Positions 1-8,827 of a stretch of DNA of 64,000 bases are shown piece by piece. Each line of letters opens with the position of its first letter. Positions within the stretch are counted from its first letter, which is position 1. Source of the stretch: Caulobacter vibrioides OR37 (GTDB lineage Bacteria; Pseudomonadota; Alphaproteobacteria; Caulobacterales; Caulobacteraceae); NCBI RefSeq assembly GCF_000372645.1, contig NZ_APMP01000020.1, positions 1-64,000 on the forward strand. The letters are read 5' to 3'. The notes beneath the pieces were generated by a model. That model was not told the origin of the DNA, ran no database searches, and saw only the letters and a list, made by a program, of their open reading frames with translations. Both the position numbers and the translations under genes were made by a program.

Positions 1-8
1 GGATGGGG

Positions 9-79
9 GCGCTGGCTCCGTATCGGTCGGAGCCAGCGCGGACACCCCCACCCCTGCCCCTCCCCGCAAGGGGGAGGGG
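9..79. repeat. Two adjacent hairpins upstream of thyA
   Basis: Positions 9-20 and 28-39 form a perfect 12-bp inverted repeat (GCGCTGGCTCCG and its complement) around a 7-nt loop. A second palindrome, CCCCTCCCC (57-65) with GGGGAGGGG (71-79), follows. Neither has a T-run, so they look like intergenic repeat units rather than intrinsic terminators. They could still end transcription of a gene lying to the left of the window. Confidence 0.6.
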
Positions 80-168
80 ATCTGACATTGGGATCGTTTG
101 CGTCCATCTGTGGATCGCTTCGGGCGCCGCAGTGTTCAACGGCGTGATTCGCCCCCAAAGTCGTCCAC

Positions 169-1008
169 ATGACCACCGCCGTCCTCGACGTCCCGAAAGC
201 CGCCGCCGACCATCCGGAGCGGCAGTACCTCGCGCTCCTCGCCGACATCCTCGAAAATGGCGTCCAGCGCGGCGACCGCACGGGCACCGGCACGCTGGGC
301 GTGTTCGGCCGGCAGATCCGCTTCGACCTGGCCAAGGGCTTCCCGGTCCTGACCACCAAGAAGCTGCACCTGCGCTCGATCATCATCGAGCTCCTGTGGT
401 TCTTGAAGGGCGACACCAACATCGCCTATCTCAAGGACAATGGCGTCCGCATCTGGGACGAGTGGGCCGACGAGAACGGCGACCTCGGCCCGGTCTACGG
501 CAAGCAGTGGCGCTCGTGGGCTGCGCCCGATGGTCGCGTGATCGACCAGATCAGCCATCTCGTCGAAAACCTGAAGACCAATCCGAACAGCCGTCGCCAC
601 ATCGTCACGGCCTGGAACCCGGCCGATGTCGACGACATGGCCCTGCCGCCGTGCCACTGCCTGTTCCAGTTCTTCGTCGCGGACGGCAAGCTGAGCTGCC
701 AGCTTTACCAGCGCAGCGCCGACGTGTTCCTGGGCGTGCCGTTCAACATCGCCTCCTACGCCCTCTTGACCCTGATGGTCGCCAAGGTCGTGGGCCTGAA
801 GCCGGGCGAGTTCGTCCATACTTTCGGCGACGCGCACCTTTACCTGAACCACCTCGACCAGGCCCGCGAGCAACTGACCCGCGAGCCGTATCCCTTCCCG
901 ACCATGACGATCGCCGACAAGCGCGACCTGTTCGGCTTCGAATACGAGGACTTCGCGCTGGAAGGCTACCAGGCTCATCCGCACATCAAGGCCGAGGTCT
1001 CGGTCTGA
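169..1008 (+). CDS. thyA: Thymidylate synthase
   Basis: Cytoplasmic thymidylate synthase of 279 residues. It methylates dUMP to dTMP with 5,10-methylene-tetrahydrofolate and releases dihydrofolate. The N-terminal substrate-loop motif [11 protein letters not shown] lies near residues 38-48. The nucleophile Cys162 sits in PPCHC, and the conserved SRRHIV phosphate-binding motif is at residues 141-146. An N-terminal extension of about 15 residues precedes the usual start of the family. Its functional partner folA lies about 9.7 kb downstream at 10720 on the same strand, with unrelated genes between them. The ATG at 169 opens the frame containing the complete family signature. Confidence 0.97.
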   Translation: MTTAVLDVPKAAADHPERQYLALLADILENGVQRGDRTGTGTLGVFGRQIRFDLAKGFPVLTTKKLHLRSIIIELLWFLKGDTNIAYLKDNGVRIWDEWADENGDLGPVYGKQWRSWAAPDGRVIDQISHLVENLKTNPNSRRHIVTAWNPADVDDMALPPCHCLFQFFVADGKLSCQLYQRSADVFLGVPFNIASYALLTLMVAKVVGLKPGEFVHTFGDAHLYLNHLDQAREQLTREPYPFPTMTIADKRDLFGFEYEDFALEGYQAHPHIKAEVSV

Positions 1009-1026
1009 TCGGCCGCCCGACGCGCG

Positions 1027-3441
1027 TCAGTACCGCGCGCGGAGCTCCAGCGAGATCGTCCGGGGCCGCTGCGGCGTGCTCTGCCGCGAAAGCCTGACGG
1101 TGAAGGGATTGCCGTAGGCGAAGGTATCGCCCGCGCTGTCGAAAAGATTGTCCGCCGCCAGGCCCAGGCTGAGCCGATCCGACCAAAGCCGCGCGGCCAG
1201 GCGCGTCGTGGCGTACCCGCCCATGGACGGGGCGGTCGCGCCGTCAAAGCTCAGGCGCGAGTGGCCGACATAGGCCGCCCGCGCGTCGGCGCTCGCGCGC
1301 CATCCCCGTCCGACCGACCAGGCGTAGCTCGCCGCGAGCGAGGCGGAACCCTTGGGCACGCCCGCCAGGCCGAAATCCTTGCGCCCGGGAAAGGCCGCGT
1401 TCACGGTCTCCAGCTCGGGATTGTCCAGCAGGAAATTGGCGTTCAGCCGCAGCCCGTCGTTGACGTAGCTTCCCTCGAATTCGAGGCCGATATCGCGGCC
1501 GTCGCCAAGATTGGCGGTATAGGGCAGCCCGGACGGCAGCAGTTGATCGCTCTGGATGTCCTTCCACGAGGCCAGGAACGAGGCGACCCGCAATCGCAGC
1601 CGACCGCCCATCCAGGATGTCTTGACCCCCGCCTCATAACTCCAGAGCTCGTCGCCGCCATAGCGGCGCTGCGGCTCGCCCCCGGCGGTGTCGAAAGCCT
1701 GGGACGGGATCAGCGCGGTGTTGAAGCCGCCCGACCGATAGCCCTCGGCGGCCTGGACATAGACCAGCGTCGAGGCGCTGGGGGCGAAGGACACCACCAC
1801 CTTGGGCGCGAAGCCGACATAGCTCTGCGCGTCGCGGAAAAGCGCCGACGCGCCGCCCGCCGTGGCGTGACTGGAGGCCTCCGAGCGCGTCGCGAAGAGT
1901 CTCCCGCCGAGGGTCAGGCTCCAGCCGCGCCCCAGGTCTCCGATCGCCTCCCCGAACAGCGCCGCCTCGCCCAGGACGTCGCGCCGCCTCTCGCGGGCCA
2001 GGGGCGTCGCGGGCTGGTCGGCCAGGACGATCACGCCATCGCGCCCCTGACGCGTGCGGGCCAGGAAGGCGCCGACCTGCCACTGCATCCAGCCCGCCGG
2101 ACGCGACGCCAGCGACGCCTCGGCCACCACGGCGCCGACATGATCGCTGTCATCGAAGGCCGTCGCCGCGCCCAGCGGGACCGGAACCGGTGGAGCGGCG
2201 CTGGCGTCATAGCGGCTGGAAAGGTCGTGCCGCACCGCGGCCAAGGTCAGCTTCGCGTCCTGCCCCAGAAAGGCGCCCCGAGCGCCGACATGGACCTCCA
2301 GGAAGTCGTTGTCGTGCGGCTCGGCGATCCGGCCCCGCCGCGCATAGGGCCCCACGTCGCGCTCGGCGTACTGGGTGTCCTTGGAATTGATCGCCTGGCT
2401 GGTCACGCCGGCCTCGGCCGTCCAGTCGGTCCCAAGCTGGACTTGGGCGGAGAGACGGACGCCGCTTCGGCGGGCGCCGTTGACGTCCGACCTTCCCTGA
2501 CCAAGATCGTCGATATAGCCGCCCTGTCGCTCGACATAGCCGACCAGCCGGGCGGCGGCGCGGCCCTCCAGCAGCGGCATGTTGATCATCGCCGAAGCCA
2601 GGCCGCCGGCCTTGCCGCCGTGCGTGGCCGAGGCCGAGAGCGACGTCCAGGCGTCGAAGGCCTCGGGGTCGGGGCGATGGGTGGTCAGTTGCAGAACGCC
2701 GCCCAGCGATCCCGCGCCGTAGAGCGCGCCCTGCGGCCCCCGCAGCACCTCGACCTGTCCCATGTCGACCATCAGCAGATCCGGATCGGGGGCGTTGTAG
2801 GTCAGCCGCACATCGTCCAGATAGATGCCGACCATCGACTGGGTCTGGCCGGTCAGGGGACCGTCCGACAGGCCGCGCAGGATGACCTTGTCGCGCCCCG
2901 GCCCGAGATTGGTCACCGTCATCGACGGAACCGTCAGGGCCAGATCGCCAGCGTCGTGCACGCCTTGGGCCGCCGCGGCGCGCTCGTCCAGCGCGCTGAC
3001 GGAATAAGCCAGGCGATCGGCGAGCGCCAATCGACGCGTGGCGACGATGACCAGCTCGGACAGCGGCGGCGGCGCCTCCGCCCGGTCCTGAAAAGCCGGC
3101 GCGGCGGGGGCGCGGGGCGGCGGAGCGGCGCTGGGGAGGATCTTGTAGGCCCTCGGCGCGACGAGCCGGGCCTCGCAGCCGGTCCCGCGCAGTAGGGCCT
3201 TCAATGCCGCGTCGAGATCCGCGCGACCGGAGAAGCCAGGCGAGAGGCCGCATTCCCGGGCGACGCCGAGATCGATCGAAACACGTCCTTGCAGGGCGAA
3301 CGCCGTCGCGGCCGCCTTCAGCGGACCGGCGGGAATGGCGAAGGACGCGGGCTCGCCCGCGCGCGCGCCCATCGGCGCGACGGCCAAGCCGACCGCCGAC
3401 GCCATGCCCAGCCGCCGCCATGCGCGGTTATGCAAGATCAC
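1027..3441 (-). CDS. TonB-dependent receptor with STN signalling domain (FecA-type)
   Basis: Outer-membrane TonB-dependent receptor of 804 residues. A signal peptide (about 1-28, ending in GARA) is followed by a secretin/TonB short N-terminal domain (about 45-105). That domain marks receptors which signal to an anti-sigma factor. A TonB-box-like segment (ELVIVATRR, about 129-137) and a plug domain containing VGIYLDDVRLTYNAPDPDLL come next, then a beta-barrel ending in an aromatic-terminated strand (SLELRARY). It lies 23 nt downstream of a fecR-type gene, and an ECF sigma gene precedes that, giving the full fec-like order. The ligand cannot be deduced. Iron-siderophore uptake is the default expectation, but the divergent lipid-type enzymes suggest another possibility. 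Confidence 0.93.
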   Translation of the reverse strand: MILHNRAWRRLGMASAVGLAVAPMGARAGEPASFAIPAGPLKAAATAFALQGRVSIDLGVARECGLSPGFSGRADLDAALKALLRGTGCEARLVAPRAYKILPSAAPPPRAPAAPAFQDRAEAPPPLSELVIVATRRLALADRLAYSVSALDERAAAAQGVHDAGDLALTVPSMTVTNLGPGRDKVILRGLSDGPLTGQTQSMVGIYLDDVRLTYNAPDPDLLMVDMGQVEVLRGPQGALYGAGSLGGVLQLTTHRPDPEAFDAWTSLSASATHGGKAGGLASAMINMPLLEGRAAARLVGYVERQGGYIDDLGQGRSDVNGARRSGVRLSAQVQLGTDWTAEAGVTSQAINSKDTQYAERDVGPYARRGRIAEPHDNDFLEVHVGARGAFLGQDAKLTLAAVRHDLSSRYDASAAPPVPVPLGAATAFDDSDHVGAVVAEASLASRPAGWMQWQVGAFLARTRQGRDGVIVLADQPATPLARERRRDVLGEAALFGEAIGDLGRGWSLTLGGRLFATRSEASSHATAGGASALFRDAQSYVGFAPKVVVSFAPSASTLVYVQAAEGYRSGGFNTALIPSQAFDTAGGEPQRRYGGDELWSYEAGVKTSWMGGRLRLRVASFLASWKDIQSDQLLPSGLPYTANLGDGRDIGLEFEGSYVNDGLRLNANFLLDNPELETVNAAFPGRKDFGLAGVPKGSASLAASYAWSVGRGWRASADARAAYVGHSRLSFDGATAPSMGGYATTRLAARLWSDRLSLGLAADNLFDSAGDTFAYGNPFTVRLSRQSTPQRPRTISLELRARY

Positions 3442-3464
3442 GCCCCTCCAACACGGTCAGGGCG

Positions 3465-4442
3465 TCACCTTAGGACCATTTCCCCGTTCTCGCGATCAAC
3501 GGTCAGCCCGGCATAGCCGGCCAGCACGCGGACGGCCGCGTCCTGGTCGTCCAGCGCGATCACGCCCGAGAACCGTCGCCCCGCGACTTGGGGCGCGATC
3601 CGGATCGGCGTCGTAAAGCGACGGTTGAGGTCGGCGACGATGTCGCCCAGCGTTTCGTTGTCCGCGACCAGTTGGCCCTGCGTCCAGGCGAAGGCGCCAT
3701 CGGGGGCGACCCGCCGCACCTCCGAGCGCGCCGCGCCCTCCTCATGACGCAGTTCCTCGCCCACCGTCAGGCGAACCGGCGACTGTCCGTCCCGCTGCGC
3801 CACCTCGACCACGCCTCGCCGCACGGTGACGCGGACGCTCTTGTCGTCGTGACGAATATTGAACTCGGTGCCCACCACCCGCACGCGCTGGTCGCCCACC
3901 CCGATCACGAACGGTCGGGAGGGATCCTTGGCCACGTCGAAGCTAGCCTGGGCCAAGCCCATCTCCACCTGACGCTTCCGCCAACCCAGCCGCACGCTGA
4001 GCTTGGAGCCGCCATCCAGGGTGATGCGGGTGCCGTCGGCCAGGGCGATGCGCCGCGTTTCGCCAGGTCGGGTTTCGTAGGTGACGCTCTGGCCTTGCGA
4101 GGCCGTCCACAGCGCGGGTCCTCCGACCAGAACCGCCAGCGAGGCGGCGATCGCGCCGCCGATCCAGACGCGGCGCGCCGGCGCGGGCGTCCGCTTGGGA
4201 AAGCTCACGACATTGGGCTGCGGCGTCGGCAGGCGCTCGGCGATCTCGGCCTTGCGCGCGTCGAGATCGGCGACGATCAGCTCGGCCTCCTCGAACGCCG
4301 CCAGCCGCGCCTCGGAACCCTCCAGCCAGTCGGACAGGGCCGCCCAATCCCCCGCCGTCGCCGCGTCGGACTGGACGCGGACCAGCCACGCGACGGCTTC
4401 GTCGCGCAACCCCTCCTTCGTTTCCAGGCCCTGATCGCTCAT
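3465..4442 (-). CDS. FecR-type anti-sigma / signal-transducing inner-membrane protein
   Basis: Protein of 325 residues with the FecR layout: an N-terminal cytoplasmic domain (about 10-60, DUF4880-like, with the helical DWAALSDWLEGS segment), one transmembrane segment near residues 90-110 (GGAIAASLAVLVGG) and a periplasmic FecR domain containing RPGETRRIALADGTRI and VVGTEFNIR. In this family the periplasmic part senses the STN domain of the receptor and the cytoplasmic part controls the ECF sigma factor. The sigma gene lies 97 nt upstream and the receptor gene 23 nt downstream, so the three probably form one regulatory unit. Confidence 0.92.
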   Translation of the reverse strand: MSDQGLETKEGLRDEAVAWLVRVQSDAATAGDWAALSDWLEGSEARLAAFEEAELIVADLDARKAEIAERLPTPQPNVVSFPKRTPAPARRVWIGGAIAASLAVLVGGPALWTASQGQSVTYETRPGETRRIALADGTRITLDGGSKLSVRLGWRKRQVEMGLAQASFDVAKDPSRPFVIGVGDQRVRVVGTEFNIRHDDKSVRVTVRRGVVEVAQRDGQSPVRLTVGEELRHEEGAARSEVRRVAPDGAFAWTQGQLVADNETLGDIVADLNRRFTTPIRIAPQVAGRRFSGVIALDDQDAAVRVLAGYAGLTVDRENGEMVLR

Positions 4443-4539
4443 CCGACTTCGCCGTCCGTAGGAAGGCGGTCCGCCTCCCCTTTCGCCCCAAAGACGCCAT
4501 AATGCCCCGGGCGCCTCAAAAGAATTTCGCGCATCGCTC

Positions 4540-5067
4540 TCATGGCCACCGCCCCACCTTGGCGACGATGAGCCGGAGGCTGGCCATCATGTATTTCTCG
4601 ATGCTCGAACGAGACACGCCCATCGCGGCGGCCGTCTCGGCATGGCTCAGGCCTTCCAGTTTGTGCAGGCGGAACGCTTCCTGGGCGGCGGGCGGCAGGG
4701 CCTTGACCGCTTCAAGGATGCGCGAGAGCTGCAGCTTGGCCGCCGCGGCCTCGTCGGCCGGCGCTTCCTCGGCGATCTGGGCGCCGCCCACGTCCGACAC
4801 ATGGGCTCCATGCCATTGGGCGTCGCGCGCCTCGGCCCTTCGCCGCACCTTGATGCGATCCAGCATCAGGTTCGTGCCGAGGCGGTAGAGGTAGGCGGTC
4901 GGATTGTCGATCGCCTCGTCCCGTCGATCCACGATCTTCAGATAGATATCCTGCACCAGGTCCTCGGCCGCCTCCTCGGAGCGCAGGCGCACGCGAAAGT
5001 AACGCAGCAGGTCCTCGCGCCGCTCCATGTAGGCGAAAAGCAGGGGATGGACGTCGGTGTCGTCCAA
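4540..5067 (-). CDS. ECF-family RNA polymerase sigma factor (FecI-like)
   Basis: Sigma-70 family extracytoplasmic-function factor of 175 residues. Region 2 (about 15-75) includes EEAAEDLVQDIYLKI, and region 4 (about 115-170) includes LEGLSHAETAAAMGVSRSSIEKYM, a helix-turn-helix. The reading frame opens at a TTG (5067) with AGGAG upstream at long spacing. The start is therefore uncertain, and the internal ATG at 5028 is less likely because it would cut into region 2. It heads the fecI-fecR-fecA-like cluster and is divergent from the operon beginning at 5235, which it may also transcribe. Confidence 0.9.
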   Translation of the reverse strand: MDDTDVHPLLFAYMERREDLLRYFRVRLRSEEAAEDLVQDIYLKIVDRRDEAIDNPTAYLYRLGTNLMLDRIKVRRRAEARDAQWHGAHVSDVGGAQIAEEAPADEAAAAKLQLSRILEAVKALPPAAQEAFRLHKLEGLSHAETAAAMGVSRSSIEKYMMASLRLIVAKVGRWP

Positions 5068-5127
5068 GGCGCGGTCGCGCTCCTCGAAGGGACGGCGCCG
5101 AGAATCCGCGCCTGCGACAATCTTTCC

Positions 5128-5213
5128 GAACCGCCGGCCTAGCGCAACCGTCGAAAGCTTTGAGGCGCCTTTCTCGGCGCGTCGTCCTTGCCCGTCGAAA
5201 GCGCTTGAGCGCC
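5128..5213 (+). promoter_or_regulatory. Candidate ECF-type promoter and paired direct repeats between divergent units
   Basis: GAACC at 5128-5132 is followed after 16 nt by CGTC at 5149-5152. This spacing and sequence resemble the -35/-10 pattern of many ECF sigma factors and would fire rightward into the operon at 5235. The -10 region lies in an 11-bp sequence, CCGTCGAAAGC (5148-5158), that recurs exactly at 5192-5202. Each copy is followed by a similar GAG/CGCC tail. The two copies could be a regulator site. Seen by eye only. Confidence 0.35.
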
Positions 5214-5234
5214 ATCCTGGGCAGGAGCCTCCCC

Positions 5235-5936
5235 TTGCTTGAAGTCGCGATGATGAACGACGGCGCCCACGTCGGCAGTCTATGCTTCGACGCCGATCGC
5301 GTGCGCCGGTTCACCTCGGTCGAGCCCCGCGTCATCTCGATCCACCAGCATTTCCGCCCTGAGCGCGAGCGGGTGGAGGCCTATATTCAGGCGACCTACG
5401 CCGAGGCCTTCAACGGCCGCATCCGCGCGCACTATCCGACCCTGATGAGCGTGCAGGACGCCGGGGGCCGGATCCACGCCGCCGTCGGCTTTCGCCTGGC
5501 CAGCGACGAGCCGCTGTTCCTGGAACGCTATCTGGACGAACCGATCGAGACGGTGCTGGGCATGGCCCGCGCCAGCGTCGCCGAGATCGGCAACCTGGCC
5601 TCGGCCAGCGCCGGCGCTTCGCTTTTCCTGTTCATGGCCCTGGCGCGTCACCTGCATCAGCTAGGCCGCGACCACGCCGTCGCCACCGCCACCCGCCAGT
5701 TGCGCCGGACCTTCGGCCGCGTCGGTTTTCCAACCCGCACGCTGACGGCCGCCGACCCCGCCCGCCTCGGCGCCGAGGCCAAGGACTGGGGCGGCTACTA
5801 CGCGCGTGACCCCGAGGTGCTGGCCGGCGCCATCGGCCCCGCCCTGGCGCCGCTGAGTCAGCTGCTGATGACCCAACCGCCCGCGATCGACGGCGTTCGC
5901 GCCCGCCTGCACCCACGCCTGGGAGAGCTTTCATGA
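5235..5936 (+). CDS. Thermostable-hemolysin-family protein (acyltransferase-like fold suspected)
   Basis: About 233 residues if translation starts at the TTG at 5235, which has AGGAG seven nt upstream. The ATG codons at 5250 and 5253 lack a well-spaced ribosome site. The sequence (RERVEAYIQATYAEAF, ASASAGASLFLFMALARHL, TRQLRRTFGRVGFP) matches what I recall of the family named after the Vibrio thermostable hemolysin. Many members sit beside acyl-CoA ligases, and the fold has been compared to GNAT/autoinducer-synthase-like acyltransferases. I therefore favour an enzyme over a toxin. It overlaps the next gene by ATGA, so the two are translationally coupled. No signal peptide is visible, and no haemolysis is implied by the sequence. 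Confidence 0.75.
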   Translation: MLEVAMMNDGAHVGSLCFDADRVRRFTSVEPRVISIHQHFRPERERVEAYIQATYAEAFNGRIRAHYPTLMSVQDAGGRIHAAVGFRLASDEPLFLERYLDEPIETVLGMARASVAEIGNLASASAGASLFLFMALARHLHQLGRDHAVATATRQLRRTFGRVGFPTRTLTAADPARLGAEAKDWGGYYARDPEVLAGAIGPALAPLSQLLMTQPPAIDGVRARLHPRLGELS

Positions 5937-7399
5937 GCCGCGTCCTCGCCGCCGTCGGCCAGCGGGCGCGTCTGAACGACGACGCCATCGCGCTGAGCGA
6001 TCAAAACGCGGCGTTCACCTATGGCGCGCTCGAGACCGCCATCGCCGCCGCCGCCCGAGACCTCCTGGCCTGGGCGCCGCGCGTCAGACCCGGCTCGCCG
6101 GTCGCCGTGCGCCTGCCCAACGGCCCCGCCTGGGTGATCCTGGACCTGGCCCTGATCCGCCTGGGCTGGATCAGCCTTCCCCTGCCCGGCTTCTTCACCG
6201 ACGCCCAGCGCCAGCACGCCATGGCCGACGCCGGCGCGCGCCTGCTGATCGAGGCGTCGGACGGCGATAGCCAGGATCTCGCCATCGCCGCGACCGCGCT
6301 TCGCGTGACGCCGCTCGACCTGCCCCCGCGCGCGCTCCCGGCGGGGACCGCCAAGATCACCTACACCTCGGGCTCGACCGGCCAACCCAAGGGCGTTTGC
6401 CTGTCGCTCCAGCACATGGAGGCTGTCGCCAGCGGCCTCGTCGCGGCGATCGGGGCGGATTACGCCGGCCTGCATCTGCCCCTGCTGCCGCTGTCCATCC
6501 TGCTGGAGAACGTGGCCGGGCTTTACACGACGCTGCTGGCCGGCGGTCGCTATCATGTCCTGCCGCCCGGGCCGCTTGGCCTGGCGGATCCCTTCCGGCC
6601 CGATCTGCCGAAACTGGCCGGCGCCATCGCCGAGCAGCGCGCCAACAGCCTGATCCTGGTGCCGGAACTGCTGCGCGCCCTGATGATGGTGATGACCTTC
6701 ACCGGCGTCCGCCTGCCCGACCTGAAGCTGGTGGCCGTCGGCGGCGCCAAGGTCGCGCCGTCGCTGCTGGCCCGCGCGGACGAGCTGGGCCTGCCGGTCT
6801 ACGAGGGCTACGGCCTCAGCGAGTGCGCCTCGGTCGTGGCGCTGAACACCCCGTCCGGGCGCAAGGCCGGAACGGTCGGACGCCCCCTGCCCGGCCTCGA
6901 CGTCTCCATCCGGGACGGCGAGATCGTCGTCGGAAATTCGGGCTTCCTGGGCTACGCCGGCGGCGAGACCCGCGAGGGTCCCGTCTTCACCGGTGATCTG
7001 GGCGCGTTCGACGAGGACGGCTTCCTGCGGATTTCGGGCCGCAGGCTCAACACGATCATCACCGCGCACGGCCGCAACGTCGCGCCGGAGTGGGTGGAGA
7101 GCGAGCTGACCGCCCAGCCGGAGATCCGCCAGGCCGTGGTGCTGGGCGAGGCCCAGGCCGAGCTCTCGGCGCTGATCGTCCCTCTGATCCCCGGCATGGA
7201 CGAGGCCGCGATCGCCGGCGCGGTGGACCGGGCCAACGCCAATCTGCCGCCCTATGCCCGCGTCGGCCGCTGGCTGGTCCGCGACGCCTTCGATCCCGCG
7301 GCCGGCGAACTCACCAACAACGGACGTCCCCGTCGCGCGGCGCTCAGCGCCCGCCATCGGGATTTTCTGGACGCCTCCACGACAGGAGACCTCGCGTGA
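5933..7399 (+). CDS. AMP-dependent synthetase/ligase (acyl-CoA ligase-like)
   Basis: ANL-superfamily adenylating enzyme of 488 residues. It carries the P-loop-like motif ITYTSGSTGQPKGV (about 143-156), the YEGYGLSE core motif (about 291-298) and the A7/A8 region TGDLGAFDEDGFLRISGR (about 350-367) followed by NTIITAHGRNV. The family activates a carboxylate as acyl-AMP and usually transfers it to CoA or a carrier. The C-terminal motif that normally reads GK is here GR (LTNNGRPRR, Arg465), so the usual catalytic lysine appears replaced. It overlaps the upstream gene by 4 nt, and its stop overlaps the next gene's GTG. A fatty or aryl acid substrate is plausible but not shown. Confidence 0.88.
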   Translation: MSRVLAAVGQRARLNDDAIALSDQNAAFTYGALETAIAAAARDLLAWAPRVRPGSPVAVRLPNGPAWVILDLALIRLGWISLPLPGFFTDAQRQHAMADAGARLLIEASDGDSQDLAIAATALRVTPLDLPPRALPAGTAKITYTSGSTGQPKGVCLSLQHMEAVASGLVAAIGADYAGLHLPLLPLSILLENVAGLYTTLLAGGRYHVLPPGPLGLADPFRPDLPKLAGAIAEQRANSLILVPELLRALMMVMTFTGVRLPDLKLVAVGGAKVAPSLLARADELGLPVYEGYGLSECASVVALNTPSGRKAGTVGRPLPGLDVSIRDGEIVVGNSGFLGYAGGETREGPVFTGDLGAFDEDGFLRISGRRLNTIITAHGRNVAPEWVESELTAQPEIRQAVVLGEAQAELSALIVPLIPGMDEAAIAGAVDRANANLPPYARVGRWLVRDAFDPAAGELTNNGRPRRAALSARHRDFLDASTTGDLA

Positions 7400-8064
7400 C
7401 CTTTTACCAACGCCTCGTCGGCGAGACGGTCGGCGGCCAGATGGCCCTGGCCTCGACGCCGCAGATCCAGGACGGCCTCGCCGGCCGCATCTCGCGCGAG
7501 ACCTACATCGCCTATCTGACCGAGGCCTATCATCACGTGAAGCACACCGTGCCTTTGATGCGGGAGGCCCGCGCCCGGATGGACGCCGCCCACCAGCGGT
7601 TCGTCCAGGCCCTGGACGACTACATCGCCGAGGAGACCGGCCACGAGCACTGGATTCTCGCCGACATCAAGAACTGCGGCGGCGACGCCGAGGCCGCGCG
7701 GACCGGAACGCCGCGTCCGGCGACCCTGGCGATGACCGACTACGCCTATGACTACATCCGCCACCGGAACCCGATGGGCTTCTTCGGCATGGTGTTCGTG
7801 CTGGAAGGCACGAGCGTGCGCCTGGCCACCCAGGGCGCCGAGGCGGTCGCGCGGAACCTGGGGCTCGGCCCCGAATGCTTCAGCTACCTGACCTCGCACG
7901 GGTCGCTGGACCTGGAACACCTGGCCTTCTTCGAGACCCTGATGAACGAGGTCGAGGATCCGGCCGACCAGGCGGCGATCATCGAGGTGGCCCAGGCCAT
8001 TTTCGAGCGCTTCGCCAAGGTCTTCCTGTCGATCCCCCACACGCGCGAGGCCGCCCATGCTTGA
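7396..8064 (+). CDS. Heme-oxygenase-like iron-containing redox enzyme
   Basis: About 222 residues starting at the GTG at 7396, with AGGAG a few bases upstream and a 4-nt overlap with the ligase gene. The helical pattern resembles the Haem_oxygenase_2/TenA-like superfamily: TYIAYLTEAYHHVKHTVPLM, then YIAEETGHEHWILADIK, then SHGSLDLEHLAFFETL. Glu, His and Asp residues in these helices (EETGHEHW...D and H-x4-D-x2-H) look like a diiron ligand set. Relatives of this fold include UndA, which converts fatty acids to terminal alkenes, and CADD-like oxygenases. Here it probably oxidises the product of the preceding ligase or transferase. The exact reaction is unknown. Confidence 0.82.
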   Translation: MTFYQRLVGETVGGQMALASTPQIQDGLAGRISRETYIAYLTEAYHHVKHTVPLMREARARMDAAHQRFVQALDDYIAEETGHEHWILADIKNCGGDAEAARTGTPRPATLAMTDYAYDYIRHRNPMGFFGMVFVLEGTSVRLATQGAEAVARNLGLGPECFSYLTSHGSLDLEHLAFFETLMNEVEDPADQAAIIEVAQAIFERFAKVFLSIPHTREAAHA

Positions 8065-8812
8065 GGGCAAGACCGTTCTGATCACGGGCGCGTCCGGCGG
8101 CCTCGGCGCCTTGGTCGCCGAACAGCTCCGGGCGGAAGGCGCGCGCATCGTCGCCCTGGGTCGCTCGCGCCCCGCCGGGAGCATCGACCAGTTCCTGCGC
8201 CACGATCTGTCGACGCCCGAGGGGATCGAAGCCGCCGCCCAGGCGGTGGCGGACCGCCCTTGGGACCTGCTGGTCAACCTGGCCGGCGCCCAGCACTTCG
8301 GCCCCGTAGAACAGGAGACGCCCGCGCAGCTGGTCTCGGGCTACCTGGTGAATCTGGTCGCCCCGGTGCGCCTGGCCCAGGCGGTCGCGCCGGGCATGAA
8401 GGCGCGCGGGTCGGGCCAGGTCGTCAACATCGGCTCGATCTTCGGCTCGATCAACTTCGCCCATTTCGCCACCTATTCCAGCGCCAAGGCCGGGCTTCGC
8501 GGCTTTAGCCAGGCGCTGCGGCGCGAACTGGCCGGCACGGGGGTGGACGTCACCTATGTGGCGCCGCGCGCGGTGCGAACGGCCATGATCTCCGAGCGCG
8601 TGCTGGAGTTCGCCAAGCTCACCCAGATGCACATCGATCCGCCCGAGGCGACGGCCGCTCGCATCGTCGCCGCCATCAAGGCGCGGCGGCGCGACGTCTA
8701 TCTCGGCTTTCCCGAAGCCTTCTTCGTCCGCCTCAACGCCCTGCTCCCGGGCTTGGTCGATCGCGCCCTGTCGGCCAACGACCGCAAGGCCGCTCGGCTC
8801 TTCGCCCGCTAG
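8057..8812 (+). CDS. Short-chain dehydrogenase/reductase
   Basis: Classical SDR of 251 residues. The Rossmann motif TGASGGLG lies at residues 10-17, NLAG in the middle strand, a catalytic Ser in the NIGSIFGS region and the active-site pair in YSSAKAG. Such enzymes reduce or oxidise carbonyl/alcohol groups with NAD(P). The gene overlaps the 3' end of the diiron-enzyme gene by 8 nt, so it is coupled to the same operon and likely processes the same metabolite. The substrate is not recognisable. The C-terminal half carries a conserved-looking RRRDVYLGFPE stretch seen in membrane-associated SDRs. Confidence 0.9.
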   Translation: MLEGKTVLITGASGGLGALVAEQLRAEGARIVALGRSRPAGSIDQFLRHDLSTPEGIEAAAQAVADRPWDLLVNLAGAQHFGPVEQETPAQLVSGYLVNLVAPVRLAQAVAPGMKARGSGQVVNIGSIFGSINFAHFATYSSAKAGLRGFSQALRRELAGTGVDVTYVAPRAVRTAMISERVLEFAKLTQMHIDPPEATAARIVAAIKARRRDVYLGFPEAFFVRLNALLPGLVDRALSANDRKAARLFAR

Positions 8813-8827
8813 ATTTCAGGACCGCAC

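Noticed and set aside
1..168. A protein-coding start upstream of thyA
   Set aside because: The plus frame from position 3 runs through thyA in another phase with low-complexity sequence; the region holds hairpins instead.
5235..5936. Reading the first operon gene as a secreted haemolysin toxin
   Set aside because: It lacks a signal peptide and sits in an overlapping operon of metabolic enzymes; the family name alone does not show toxicity.
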